A DNA stretch of 64,000 bases from Sarcocystis neurona (lineage: Eukaryota; Apicomplexa; Conoidasida; Eucoccidiorida; Sarcocystidae). A program made the position numbers and the translations under genes. The stretch spans positions 1 through 64,000 of the forward strand of contig KL647334.1 in NCBI GenBank assembly GCA_000727475.1. The letters are read 5' to 3'. The notes below the pieces were generated by a model that saw only the letters and a program-made list of their open reading frames with translations, was not told the DNA's origin and made no database searches. Each line of letters opens with the position of its first letter. Position 1 is the stretch's first letter. Of this stretch, positions 37,833 through 49,200 are shown one piece after another.

Positions 37833-39002
37833 CTGAAAAGTCGTTTTTTTTACACCACAGGGCACTCGCCCCCGCCCCTGAGAAGCGCTGCCGCTGCTTC
37901 CCGTGTAAACGCCTGCTGCTCCTTGGCGGCGGTCGCGGCTAGCTGCTGAAAAGGACCCAGCTGCGCACCACAGTCCCCCTTGATGCTAAGAGGTGTGCTC
38001 CACTGCCGCTGCTCCTCGCGTCAGCCGGTACTGGAGCCCCGTTATATAGGTGGCTGCTGGCTGGTAGTCGTGTGGCGGCGGACGGGATTCCTTAAGATTG
38101 GCAGCAGCTGTTCAATTACAGCAGCGAGTGAGCCCCGCGCGGATTTCGTGGTGAATGGTCCGGCTCCGTGGTAGTGTTGGGTTCGCTAGTCGTAGGGGGT
38201 TCGACTTTGCCGTTACCTTGTGGCCCCTGCTCAGGTGGTGGATAGGTTGCTGAGCCACCGGTGCCTGTGGCTGCTGCGGCTCCGTCTTGGCCTCTCGATC
38301 TTCTGCGGCACATACACATCCATAAAGGCGCACGGATTTATGCATCCTTTGAAACTTCGTATACAAATATACGTGTGTGTCTGCAGCAGGTTGTGGGCTC
38401 ACGGCATCTGCGCGCAGCAAAGCAGCAGCAGGACGGAAGCATAGCAACGTGGAAATACGGCAGCGGCGGCAGCAGCGAAAAACCCCGTAGCCGCTGCAGC
38501 ACATGAGGAAAAAATTCTCAGCAGAACTTCCCGTTGTAGGGTTGGCCTGAGCGTCGCAGCGGCACGAGCTGCAGCAAGCCAACACTCCAGCAGAACAGCA
38601 GCTCCTGAACAGGGAAACACGAGAACAGGAGCGCGGATCGCCTCGCTGCAGACGCAGTAGCCCAGTGTGAGCTGAGTCGAGTGCCGTCAAGGCGGAGTCT
38701 CTTTTCGGAGCGCGTTTCCGCACGCGCGAATGAACAGGAAGGGCAACACGAGCAGCAAAGCGAACAACCCAGCCGGGTCAAGCAGCAGAGGCCATCTAGT
38801 AAGAGGACCAGCCGTCAAGGTACTGAGGGCAGCACCCAGCAACAATAAGGCATCCACCAACAAAAGCTGCACCGACCAGCTCGACGTTCGAGCGGCAGTA
38901 GTAGCCTTAAGAAGAGCGAACCTGGCGGCCCGGTTTACAGGGCGGTAGCGCTGCTGCCCTGCTTGATGTACGCTGCTCACCGCTGCAGTCGTCGCTGCCC
39001 TG

Positions 39003-39330
39003 CTGCTCGACAAAGATTCTTATCATTCCACGACAAGCAACACAACCAACAGCAACCGCGACTGGAGATCTGGGCGCGGCGTCCTTCGTGGCAGCCGGGC
39101 TGCCAAAAGAAGAGCAGCTGTAGTATGTGGCCGTTGCGGTAGTTGCAGTCGCGGCTGCTTTGCTACTTTTCAAAGATTCTTCTCGTTGCACTAAGAGAAA
39201 CACCACCAGACGGAGGAGCAAGAAGTGCGACAGCAGTCTGGCCGTGGCATTATTCGTGGCAGCACGGCTACCAGAAGTGGAGCAGCTGTAGCACGTGGCC
39301 AGGAGCTGCAGTTGCTGCTGTTGTGTAGGC
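39003..39330. repeat. Diverged tandem duplication of about 160-168 bp
   Basis: CAAAGATTCTT at 39,011 recurs at 39,171 (spacing 160). CGTGGCAGCCGGGCTGCC at 39,087 recurs as CGTGGCAGCACGGCTACC at 39,255 (spacing 168), and GAGCAGCTGTAG(T/C)A(T/C)GTGGCC follows in both. On the minus strand both units read YSCS(S/T)(F/S)GSxAAT, so the repeat may lie in an exon. Confidence 0.75.
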
Positions 39331-40024
39331 TCTTACAGGGCACGGGGCAGCTTCGCGAGGAAGTTCGGAGGGAAGATCAAGCGAGGACGACTAACAACAA
39401 GGACAGCGGAGGAGCAGAGAAACTGGCACATCAGTGACATGCACGGCAGGCGTAGCACCCTGTCAGTAAGGACAGAGTCAAGAACTACTACGACTCCTGC
39501 AAGCAGCAGGGGAGACTCTAGCATCGTCATTAGCCGCTGCCGGGAGACCGCAGCAAATCAGCACGAAACAGGGGGGGACGCCGTTGCGAACATGGGCGCC
39601 CCGGCATTGGGTCATCAGCGGCAGCAGCAGGGACACAGTCACGCAGCTGATTAACGGGACAGCTCCAGGACAGCAGCGGCGTCTGGAGACAGCGGCGAAG
39701 GACACGGCTGCACAGTGCCGCAATTGCTCCGTGCGTTGAGATAGGGACAGGAACGGTAGCCAGCAGATACAGCTGACGCTGCATACCGCGAAGCAGCAGC
39801 GCGCGCGCCCCAACAACTCGGGAATCCTTCGCAACGGAGCATCACGGGGAGAAGGGGCGGACCAGCGTCACCGCGTCCAAGGCGGCTGCTGATCTTGGGG
39901 GAGGGTGGTCTGTTTGTTGTCCACCAGGATTTCCATTCTACTGCCGCAGCGGGGGACTGCGGCTCAGATCAGTACGCTTGCTGCTCAGATCACAGCACCA
40001 GTGAACGGCGGCAGCCCCTGGACG

Positions 40025-40135
40025 CGGGAAGCCGGGCCGCGCGCGCGGCTTTACCGGAAGCGCCGGCGAGGCCGGGGCGCGCGGGGTTGTACCGGGGGGA
40101 CTTCGGGGTCTACTACTTGTGGCCGGCGATAGGTG
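40025..40135. other. GC-rich, CpG-dense island
   Basis: This stretch is markedly richer in G+C and CpG than anything around it, with GGGCCGCGCGCGCGGC at its core and GGCGAGGCCGGGGCGCGCGG after it. It has no CAG repeats and no recognised gene. It could be a promoter-like element, a structured RNA or foreign DNA. Confidence 0.5.
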
Positions 40136-41918
40136 TTCTGCAGTCATCCTCCGTTCACCACAAGTATTAATCCCCTTTCCCGACTCTTATTTTGTTTTGT
40201 CGTACTTTTCAGCGTTTCGTGGTGTAGAGGCCGTAGAAATCTGTGTGCGCAGAGGGAATCCAGGCTGCAGCAGGTGAGCCAGCAGGACGCGCCCTTTTCT
40301 GTCCTCGGTGCAGGAGGTGGTGGGTGCCATACGGCGGCGAGGGGAGCGCGGCAGCGGAGCCGGGTGGGGCTGCCACACCACCAGGTGCGGTAGCGGGCGC
40401 GAGAGAATACTGACTACTGTCTACGCACACGGGGACTACACAGCTCCACAAACGACGCTCACAACAACGCAGTGCGACCCACACGTGTCCTTACAAAAAC
40501 TTCCATTACGCGCTTAACGCTGCCGTCACAGCGCAAACAGCGGGACCACTTGCGGTGTACGTACACCACAGCCTGCACCACAGGAAGATCGTGGATCTGG
40601 ATACCCGCGCAGGCGTTTGGCGGCGACAGCAGCGCCAGAAGCGGAGACGGGGCGCGGATGGCAGTCGCCGCGACGGCGGAGAACTGGAGAGACCAGCACG
40701 GTGTACGGTGTAGTAGGAGCTTTTCGTTTGCACGCGGAGCCACCCACAGCTTATCCTTCGCTGCTTCTCTTCTCGCCTGTGCGCGACGTCCGCTTCGACA
40801 GGAGAGATCGGGCAGCCCTGTGCAAAGCCTTCGTTGACCGACGGAAGACGCGGAGGGATCTGCACCGCCAGAGGCAGCAGACTGGACACGCGGCGGAGAC
40901 ACCCAGGACAACACCGCGCGGGTCTCAGAGGCACCGCAGCAGGGACATCGCGCAGCATAGTTTTCAAAATTGTGTTGGGGAGAACTGCGGGCACGTCAGC
41001 ACCACGGCATCACGGGTTGTTATCGCAGAAGGAGCTTCGGTGGCACACAGGTGCGGTCGTACAAATCCAGAGCAACGACCGTGTATCCCCAGCTTTAACA
41101 GTCATCCCAGTAAGGGACGAACTACCACATAGATGATTTGCCTTCGACATACAGCCGCAGCGCCAGTTCAGCAAAGGACAGGCGAGTGCACCGGAGCATC
41201 AGCAGCGTTCCCGGTTCCTGGAACCGCAACACGGTGGAGCTGTTTCTACATTAGGGGAAAGTGAAGGTGGCAACCTCAACGATAGTCTGCGACTAGGTAT
41301 TCGTGTCTGTTTTCGAAGGAGAGAGCTTCGGTCAACAGAACCGCTTCCACCGGTGTCTGGAGCGTGTGGGAATCACGGCACGAGGGACACACCAGGGACA
41401 GCAGGGGCAGGGTGGGGCAGCCACGGCGTAACACGGCAGGACAGTCTGGAGAGCGGTAGCATTGAAGGGCTGCCTCACTTCCTTGTCTGCGGGAGCTGTC
41501 GCGCTTCCTCTTGCTGGAGTTACTTTACCCCACACCACTTCTTGAAAAGCACCAGACGCAGCAGGAACAGGGGCATCAGCAACAAATATTAGCAACTAGC
41601 AGCTAACGAAGCACAGACGGAAGCCAGCAGTTGTAACGGGGACAGAACAACAAGAGACCACCGCCTCGTTGACAATAGCAGCAGCAACAGAACTACGTGT
41701 GTCGGTCTCTGTGGCACCGTTCTGATCGTGTCCTCTGTGTTCACAGATTTGTTGTCTGTGGGCCGGGGTGAATAAGTGACAGCAGTGGCAATAACCAAGG
41801 CAACAGCGCCCCCAAAATCTTAACCGCGGCAAGAGCTGAACAGTGGACGCAGATCAGCCTTGGTGGCGACCGAACTGAATCGTTTTGAGGAAAGCAATCC
41901 CAGTCGTGTTCCAACAAG

Positions 41919-43205
41919 ATGATGATGGACGGGAAACACCCGAAGGGCCCTGCTGTGGGGACCGCGGCACAAGAACCGCAACGGACGAAGCGCGCGGCGG
42001 AAGCGGAAGCAGATGCTGCAGTCAACGCACCCAAAGCAGAAGAACAGACAGCCCGCGACGGAGACAAAGCACAAACCCATGCAACAGCAGGGCAAGGCCG
42101 GGCGGAGCTTGGGGCAGAAACCCCTTTGACACTTCCTGCGCCATGCGCTACGGAGGGAGAAGTGGGGGCGGCTGATTCACCGTCAGCAGGAGCAGCAGGA
42201 CCGCGCCGAGCAGGGAACCAAGAAGAAGCAGCACTAAATCAAGCGGTGGTAGCGCGGATCCAAGCGATAGGAATGGGGCGAGCAGGGACAGCAAACCAAG
42301 AGACCGTTGCACGGGGCCACGCAGCGGTGAAAACCGATGCTACTGCAGGGACGGAGCAACCAGCAGGAGGGACGCCAGACCACGCGGTAGTAGCAGGTGA
42401 CGCAGCAGCAGGGCAGGGGGCAATAACAGGACAAGCAACGGCGGCAGGTGGAAATGGAATTGCCGTGCCTCAAGCAGCACGCGCAGCTGCAGCAGGAGAA
42501 GTAGTAGGGGGAGGAGGAGCAGCAGCAGCGGGCCAAGCAGAAGAGGAAGAATGGGCAGGAGCAGCGGGCAAAGCAGGGGGAGGAGGAGCAGGAACAGCGG
42601 ACCAGGCAGGAGGAGGAGCAGAAGGAACGGGCGAAGCAGGAGGAGAGGAAGGGGCGGAGGGAACGGGCCAAACAGGAGGAGGAGGACCAGCAGGAACGGG
42701 ACAAGCAGGAGGGGGAGAAGGAGCACCGGGAGCGGAACAAGCCGAAGGAGGAGGAACAGCAGGAGCGGGACAAGCAGGAGGAGGAGGAGGAGCAGCGACA
42801 GGGGGACAGACAGGGGGCGTAGGAGGAGGGGAAGGAGCAGCAGCAGCGGGAGGAGGAGAAACCGCAGCCGGACAACGAGGAGAGAACACGACTACTACTA
42901 GTCAAGCAGGTGGAGCAGGAGCACCAGCTGCTGGGCAGGGGGCAGCAGCAGCGGCGGGAGGCCACCCTGCAGGGGCCGCAGGTGAAGGACGCGACGGAGA
43001 AACAGCAGCAGCAACAGGGGGCACAGCAGCAGTAGGAGACGGGGCAGGGTCGGGGACGGACGAAGACCCGAGGAGGACCAACGTAGATAATATGTTGATT
43101 CATATGGCACTAACCGACGACGACAAGCTGGAAGGTCTACTAAAAAGGATGCTTCCCGATATTTTTCGCGAACTGCTGAGCTGCCCCACGTATCTCCTTC
43201 CTGCT
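41919..43205 (+). CDS. ECM29: ECM29 exon 1
   Basis: Starts at ATG 41,919 in a good context (AACAAGATG), with a second possible start at about 43,092. The first roughly 390 codons are almost wholly Ala/Gly/Gln/Glu with no homology. Only the last 40 (LIHMALTDDDKLEGLLKRM, DIFRELLS, LLPA) match the Ecm29 N-terminus. The exon ends at GCT before the donor GTGAGT (43,206), phase 0. Intron 1 (43,206-43,748) shows only GC-rich and CTG-rich sequence. Confidence 0.75.
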
Positions 43206-46200
43206 GTGAGTACCAACACCCGCGCATTCTTGATGAGCTGCCGAGGGCCTGGTGGCGTGGACATTTGCTGTCGGTGATGCGCTGCGGGTGGTGCTGCCAC
43301 TGTTGGTGAAGAAGCTTTTATTGACGATGAGGCGCGGGGGGGCGGATGCGCGGGTTTTTTTGCGGCTGCTGCTGCTGTCCTGCGTGTGTGGTGCGCCTTC
43401 TGCTGCTTTTCGAGCGGTGCTGCAGTCGGACGAGTTGTCTGCTTGCGGCTGCCTGTTGCAGGCGCAGGTGCTTCCGGCTGCTGCTTCTGCTCCCCGTTCT
43501 GCTGCCGGGGGTGCTGTCGTTGGTACACTGGTGGTGTTGCATTTTTTCCTTGGCCTCGTCCCCCCGCTGGAGCAGCTGCAGCTCCCCAGCTGCTTCGCGT
43601 GTCCGTACCTGTGTCGCAGCTCTGTGTCGGCTACCTGAACTGCTGCCATTTCAGGGGATGTTGCTGCTAGTTCTGCAGCTGGTGCGTCTAGTGCTGCTGC
43701 TGCATACTCTGCTGCGTATCCCGCGTCGTTGCTGCGGTTGCTCTGCAGGTAATGGAGTTGGTGAGCCATGCGCTGCAGCGTGTGCGAGGCACGTCCACCA
43801 TGCAGCTGCCGCTGCCTCTGCTTGTAGAGACCTGGATTAATACAGAGAGGCAGGAGAAGCAACTCCGAGCCTTGGGACTCCTGCGCGACGTTCCGCTTTT
43901 CATCCCAAATTTTTTTGCGGCAGCAACCTCAGCAGCAGCAAGGGGAGGAGCGACGGGAGCGGCCACAGCGCTTGCGAGAGCGCCTGCAGCTGGAGCAGCA
44001 GCGGCAGAACCAAGAGGAGGAGCAGGAGGAGCTGGAGCGGAAGACGGAGCAGGAGGAGACGGAACAGGAGGAGACGGAGCAGGAGGAGACGGAGCAGAGG
44101 GAGCTGGAGGAGGAGGTGGCGGAGCAGGGGATGAAGCCGGAGGGCAACACGACGCGACAGGAGCAGCTTCGGCAGTTGCAGCAGCACCAGCTGCAGCAAC
44201 TTTAGTAGGAGTTGCAGAACCCGGAGCAGCAGCAGTAGCCGGACGGGCAGGAGTAGAGGCAGCAGCGTTGGTGCCATTGCTGCGAAACGCACGGGTAGCC
44301 ACACCACCGAGAGAAACAGGAACAAAAGCAGGAGGCGCGGGAGGAGGTGGTGCGTCAGCAGCAGGCACCGGCACGGCAGCAGGAGCGGGAGGAGCGCGAG
44401 GGATAAGAGCCATAGGACCAGCAGCGGTGGTAGCAGGCGTGGCGAATGTAGGCAGGAATCTGAGCTTGCTGCGTCAAGTGCTGATGGTGTGGTTGCCGCT
44501 GGGAGTGGAAAGGGCGTCAGCGACGGACCGTCTGCGGGCGGGAGAGGTGCTTCTTAGGAATTTCGACGTGTTTCCTCTATCATCCTATGCTGCCGCATTT
44601 CTTATTATTATTCAGTGTGTCGCGAAGCCAGATTCTTTGGAGCTGCTGACCAAGGCGGAGGAGGCCTTGCCACGGAGCAGCAGCAGCAGCAGGAGCGGCT
44701 GTAACAGGTGCGGGGAGAGCGGCGACGGCAGCAGCAGGAGCAACAAGAGGGTGAGGGGCAAGGGTAGCAACAAGAGCCCCAGTTGCAGCAACACCAGGTT
44801 TGGCGGCAGGGGCAGGCGCAGCAGCAGCAGCGACACGAAGGAGAGCGGTGTTAGGGAGGAAAGCGCTACCAACAGCAGCGACAACAGCGGCAGTGGGACC
44901 GAGTCTACGAACGTGTATCTTCGCTTTGCTGAGGTGTTGTCTGGCCGCTGTAGCGACTCTTGGTGGAACTGCAAGACCAGCAGGATGAGCACGAACGGCG
45001 GCGGGAGCGGGAGCAGCGGGACCGGCGGGACGCGGTCGTCGACCTGCAGGGCCACCGTCGTCGGCGGTAGCCGCGGAACCAGCGGCAGCACAGGAGGAGG
45101 AGGAGCGAGGCCAGCAGCCGCACCTGCGACAACAGAAGGATTCTTGGGAATGCCGCGGGCGCTGCAGGCGTTTGTGCTGGCAGCTGTGGAATTCTTGCTG
45201 CTGCCTCCAAGCCTTCCTGCCCAGGTGGAACGGGATGCGGAGCATCGCGCGCAGGCAGCAGCAGCCCCACGACGTCCAACGGCGGAGCAGCTGACCACAG
45301 CGACGCTCGCAGCAACACGAAGAGCTAGCTACAGCGTCCCGGGCGTGCATCCGGAGGCTGCATTGACGTGGCTGCAGCGGGTGAAACTTTCAAGGGATGA
45401 GCTGCTGGACTTGCAGTGCAACTTCATTCGGTTTCTGCTGATGTTTGCCCAGTTTTCCCCTCGACGGCGGGATTTCGTGTATTGCCAGAAAATGCGGAGG
45501 TGGATCCCACCAACCGCCGGCAGCAACAGCAGCATCGGCAACGCGACGGGCAACAGCTTGGCAGTGCGCGACAGTGGAAACAGCAGCATACTTCCGATTC
45601 TTGCGCTGATTAACAACAGCAGCTCCGGCTCACCCGCGCGGACGGAAGGGAGCTGCACGCTGCTGCTGGCGCCGCTGCTCGTTGCCTCCTCACTGCCTTA
45701 CGAAGATGTGTCAACAGCAGCGACACAGGCGATCCGACACGCAGGTATTGCGGGGGTGTCGTACGATCCCCTGCTGATTTACGTGCTGCTGTGGGTCACG
45801 TGTACGGACCCTCCGATGCCGCCTGCGCACTTCTTCCTGCAGCTGCAGCAGCAGTGGCTGCAGCACAAGGAACAGCAGGTGCAAGGGCAGTCGCAGCCAG
45901 GCGAGCGGCAGCAGCAGTCGCAGGGGAACCCAGCGGCGACACGGGTAGGAGTAGACAGGAATCAGGAGCAACAAATATGCTCAGCAGCGCCAGGAGGCGG
46001 AGCAGCAGCAGTAGCAGAAGAGGCACCATTGTCCTGGCAGCAGGCCATCGCAGCACTTGAAGCAGCTGGCATCTGCACACAGTGGGTGGGCCGTCGCACA
46101 CACAAATCGCTGCTGCCGATCCGGCTTCATATATCGCTGCTGCATCACCTGATTACTCGGAAGGAAACCGCGGCGCAGCCTTTCTGGCTGGTCATTCTTT

Positions 46201-49200
46201 CCCTCACCACGAGCATGCTGCTGCCGCGTCCACACCCAAGCAGTGCGCCGCTCCCAGAAGCAGCAGGACACGCGCTACTGGGAACATCCCCAGAAGGTGA
46301 GTGTCCGTTCGCGCTTCTTGAGGGAGCACTTCTTGCTGCTGGTGTGTCTGTCGCTTTTGCTGCATTGCGACCTGTGTTGGGCCGCGTGCAGCTAGCCGAC
46401 TGCGGCTCCACATGGCAGTGCAGCTGCTGCTGTTGGTATACGAGGGCAGTTCTGCTGTTGCTGCTGTGAAAGTCCCCTCTACAGTCCTCGTGGGGGGCAG
46501 CACGTTGAGATCGTCTGTATGGTGATGGATACAGAGGCCGCTGCTGCTTTTCTTTGTGCGTAGTTCTGTGGCTGATTTTCTGTCCAAATGTGGCTGCCGC
46601 TCCGCGGCCCCTGCTCCTACTCTATTACTTGTTCGCTTGAGAGCATGCCTGCACGTGCTGCACCGATGACGTATGCAGTGCTATACCTTTCCTGCTGCTG
46701 GTGCTGCTTCATTCCTGTTGCGACGAAACGCTCGGCCGCTGCTGGCGATGCTCTGTGCGTCGGAGGGTCGGAAAGAGTTGCTGCTGCTGCTGCGATGGTA
46801 CATATTACTGCTGCTTGTCTTTTGCTGTTGCTGTTGGTGCTGCAGCAGCTGCGTTGTGTTCTTGGACACCGCTTTGTGGGGCGGCGGCTTCTTGCGAGAA
46901 CATCCTTCGATTGGTGCTGCTGCTGCTGCGTCTCTCGTCGCTGTTTCTCGCGGTGACTGTCTCCAACCGGTGCTTTGGCGAGGTGCCACAGCTACGACTG
47001 TGTGTGTTTGCTGCTGCAATTTCTGCGTGATGTGTGGGGCTGCTTTGAGTGCTGGTGGTGTTGCTCCATGTCACACACAGAGACGGAGGAGGAGGCGGCG
47101 AGAGCAGAGGCAGCAGCGGAGCCAGTGACAGCGCATCGGGGAGTGAAGACGAAAATGCTGCAGGTGCTGCTGTGGTGTGTGCAGCAGCAGCAGTGGTTCG
47201 CTGCTGACGCAGAAACACCTGAGGCAGCGCAGCAGCAGCAGCAAGGGCTCAGCAAGAGCGTCCCAGTTCTGACGCCAACAGCAGAGATACGCGCGTGTAC
47301 GGTGTTGGAGGAGCTGCAGCAGCTGATTGTCTATTACGTGCGCATGCTGCAGCAACACTACGACCGACAGCGGGAGGCGGTGCAGCAGCGGCGGAAGGCC
47401 GGCCCAGTGCAGATTGCTGCTGCTCTGCAGATGCTTGCAGGGGTGCCAGTAGCCAACGTGCAGTATGCGGCAGCCGCTGTTGCTGCACCCGTAGCGGCAG
47501 CTGCCGTGGCTGGCGGGACTCCCGTCTTCCGCCATTCGCCGGTACAGAGCGAGGCTGCAGCAGCAGCAGAAGCAGAAGCACACGAGCGAGAGGAACTGCT
47601 GCTCGAGACACTCGCTGTGACTGCTGCTGCCTTGCGAGGGTGTCCAGCGGGCATCTCCCAGTACGCACTGGCAGGCCGTTGCGCTGCTGCCACTGCTGCT
47701 GCTGCTGCTGCTGCCACTGCTGCTGCTGCTGCTGCGCCAGGACGTCCCCCTGTTGCCGCGAGCAGCTGGAGGGGGGGGTGCGGTGACCTTCGGCCCTGCG
47801 GGGGCCCCAGCCCCTGCGGCGGCCCCAGCCTCTGCGGCGACAAGCGGCTCCGGCTGGGCGGGGGCCCCCGCTTCTGGGGGAGCGCCACGCTCTGCGGCGA
47901 CCTCCGGAGCTGCGGCGGCGTCCGGGTCTGCGGCGGCGTCCGGGTCTGCGGCGGCGTCCGGAGCTGCGGCGGCCTCCGGAGCTGCGGCGGCGTCCGGAGC
48001 TGCGGCGACGTCCGGGTCTGCGGCGACGTCGGGCTCTACGGCGGCATTCGGCTCTGGTGCCTCATCAGCTTCAGGAATAAGGCCGCCCGCTGATGAGGCG
48101 GCGGGTGCTTCTGATGGTGCGGCGGATGCAGTTTCTGGTGGCGCTTCTGCGGAGGGGCATGGTGCCGCGCGTGCTGCCGCTGCCGGCGGGGCGAGAGAGG
48201 GATTGCCTGTGTCTTTTCCCGCAGAGCTTGCTGGTGCAGCTGCAGGCCTCATAGGGGAGCCGGCGCCACGCCGGCGTACTGTGGTCGAGGCGGTTGTTGA
48301 GTCGATGCACCGCTCGGGAAGATTCCCGTTCTGTTTTTCGGGAACGGCAATCAGAGGTGCTGTGCCCCTACATACCGCCGTCCTCGATTTGATGGAAGCG
48401 TTGCTGGCAGCAGTAGCGGATTGCTGCTGCAGCGAGAACACGTGGGGCCCGAGCTGCAGCAGCTGGTGCACCCTGCGGCCGCTGCAGCAGCAGCCGTGGC
48501 GACTCCAGGCGTCGACGGAAGGACGGAGACAACCCGCTGGTGGTGTCCCGCTGCCGAAGGTGGTGCCGGCCATTGTTCATGCATTGCAGAGCTGCGCGGA
48601 CTGGCTGGGCAAACGTCGGGAAGCATCGACGGCGTTCCTGCGCATGCAGCATCGCTACACACTGCTGCCTCTTACCGCGCTGCAGCAGCAGCTGCAGCTG
48701 AGACGCAGCCGCGGCCTCGAGAATGAGCTGCAGCAGCACCTGCCGCCGAGTGTGCGCTGCCTCGTGCAGGCGCTTGCAGAGCAACACCGGAATGGCGGCG
48801 AGCCGTTGCTGTCTCGCCAGCAGCAACTCCGTGGCGCGCCGCACCAGCCGCAGAGGCGACTGCAGCGGGGGTGGGCAAACGGGCAATACCAGCAGCAACG
48901 TGGAACAGCAGAGGTGCGACACGCAGGGAGGGCGGGGCAAGAAGAGGCAGCAGCAGCTGAGGAGGCGAGGGAGGCGAGACTCGTTTGGGAGCTGCAGCAG
49001 CAGCTGTGGCAGCGCGAGCTTCTCAGGCGTGAAGGAAAAGAGCTGCAGCAGCGGGCTTTGCACCTGCTGGACCACACGTTCTTGTACGCGTGTCCCGACG
49101 CCACAGAGATATTCAGCTCGAAGAACGACGTTGATCCGGAGGAAAGTGCTAACGGCGACACCTGCCTGGTGCGGCAAAGCGCGATCATTTATGCCGTGCA

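Larger units (their letters stand above)
37833..41918. other. No confident gene; scattered CAG-type tracts
   Basis: Short frames are present on both strands, some hydrophobic on the minus strand (38,687-39,013). None has a recognisable domain or a supported splice chain. The interval holds a tandem duplication (39.0-39.3 kb) and a GC-rich island (about 40.03-40.13 kb), listed separately. The last part (about 41.2-41.9 kb) should contain the promoter and 5' untranslated region of the large plus-strand gene that follows. Confidence 0.4.

Noticed and set aside
42234..43103. Minus-strand 289-codon Cys/Ser-rich frame
   Set aside because: It mirrors the GCA/GGA repeat of ECM29 exon 1. The Cys/Ser/Arg monotony is the reverse translation of that repeat.
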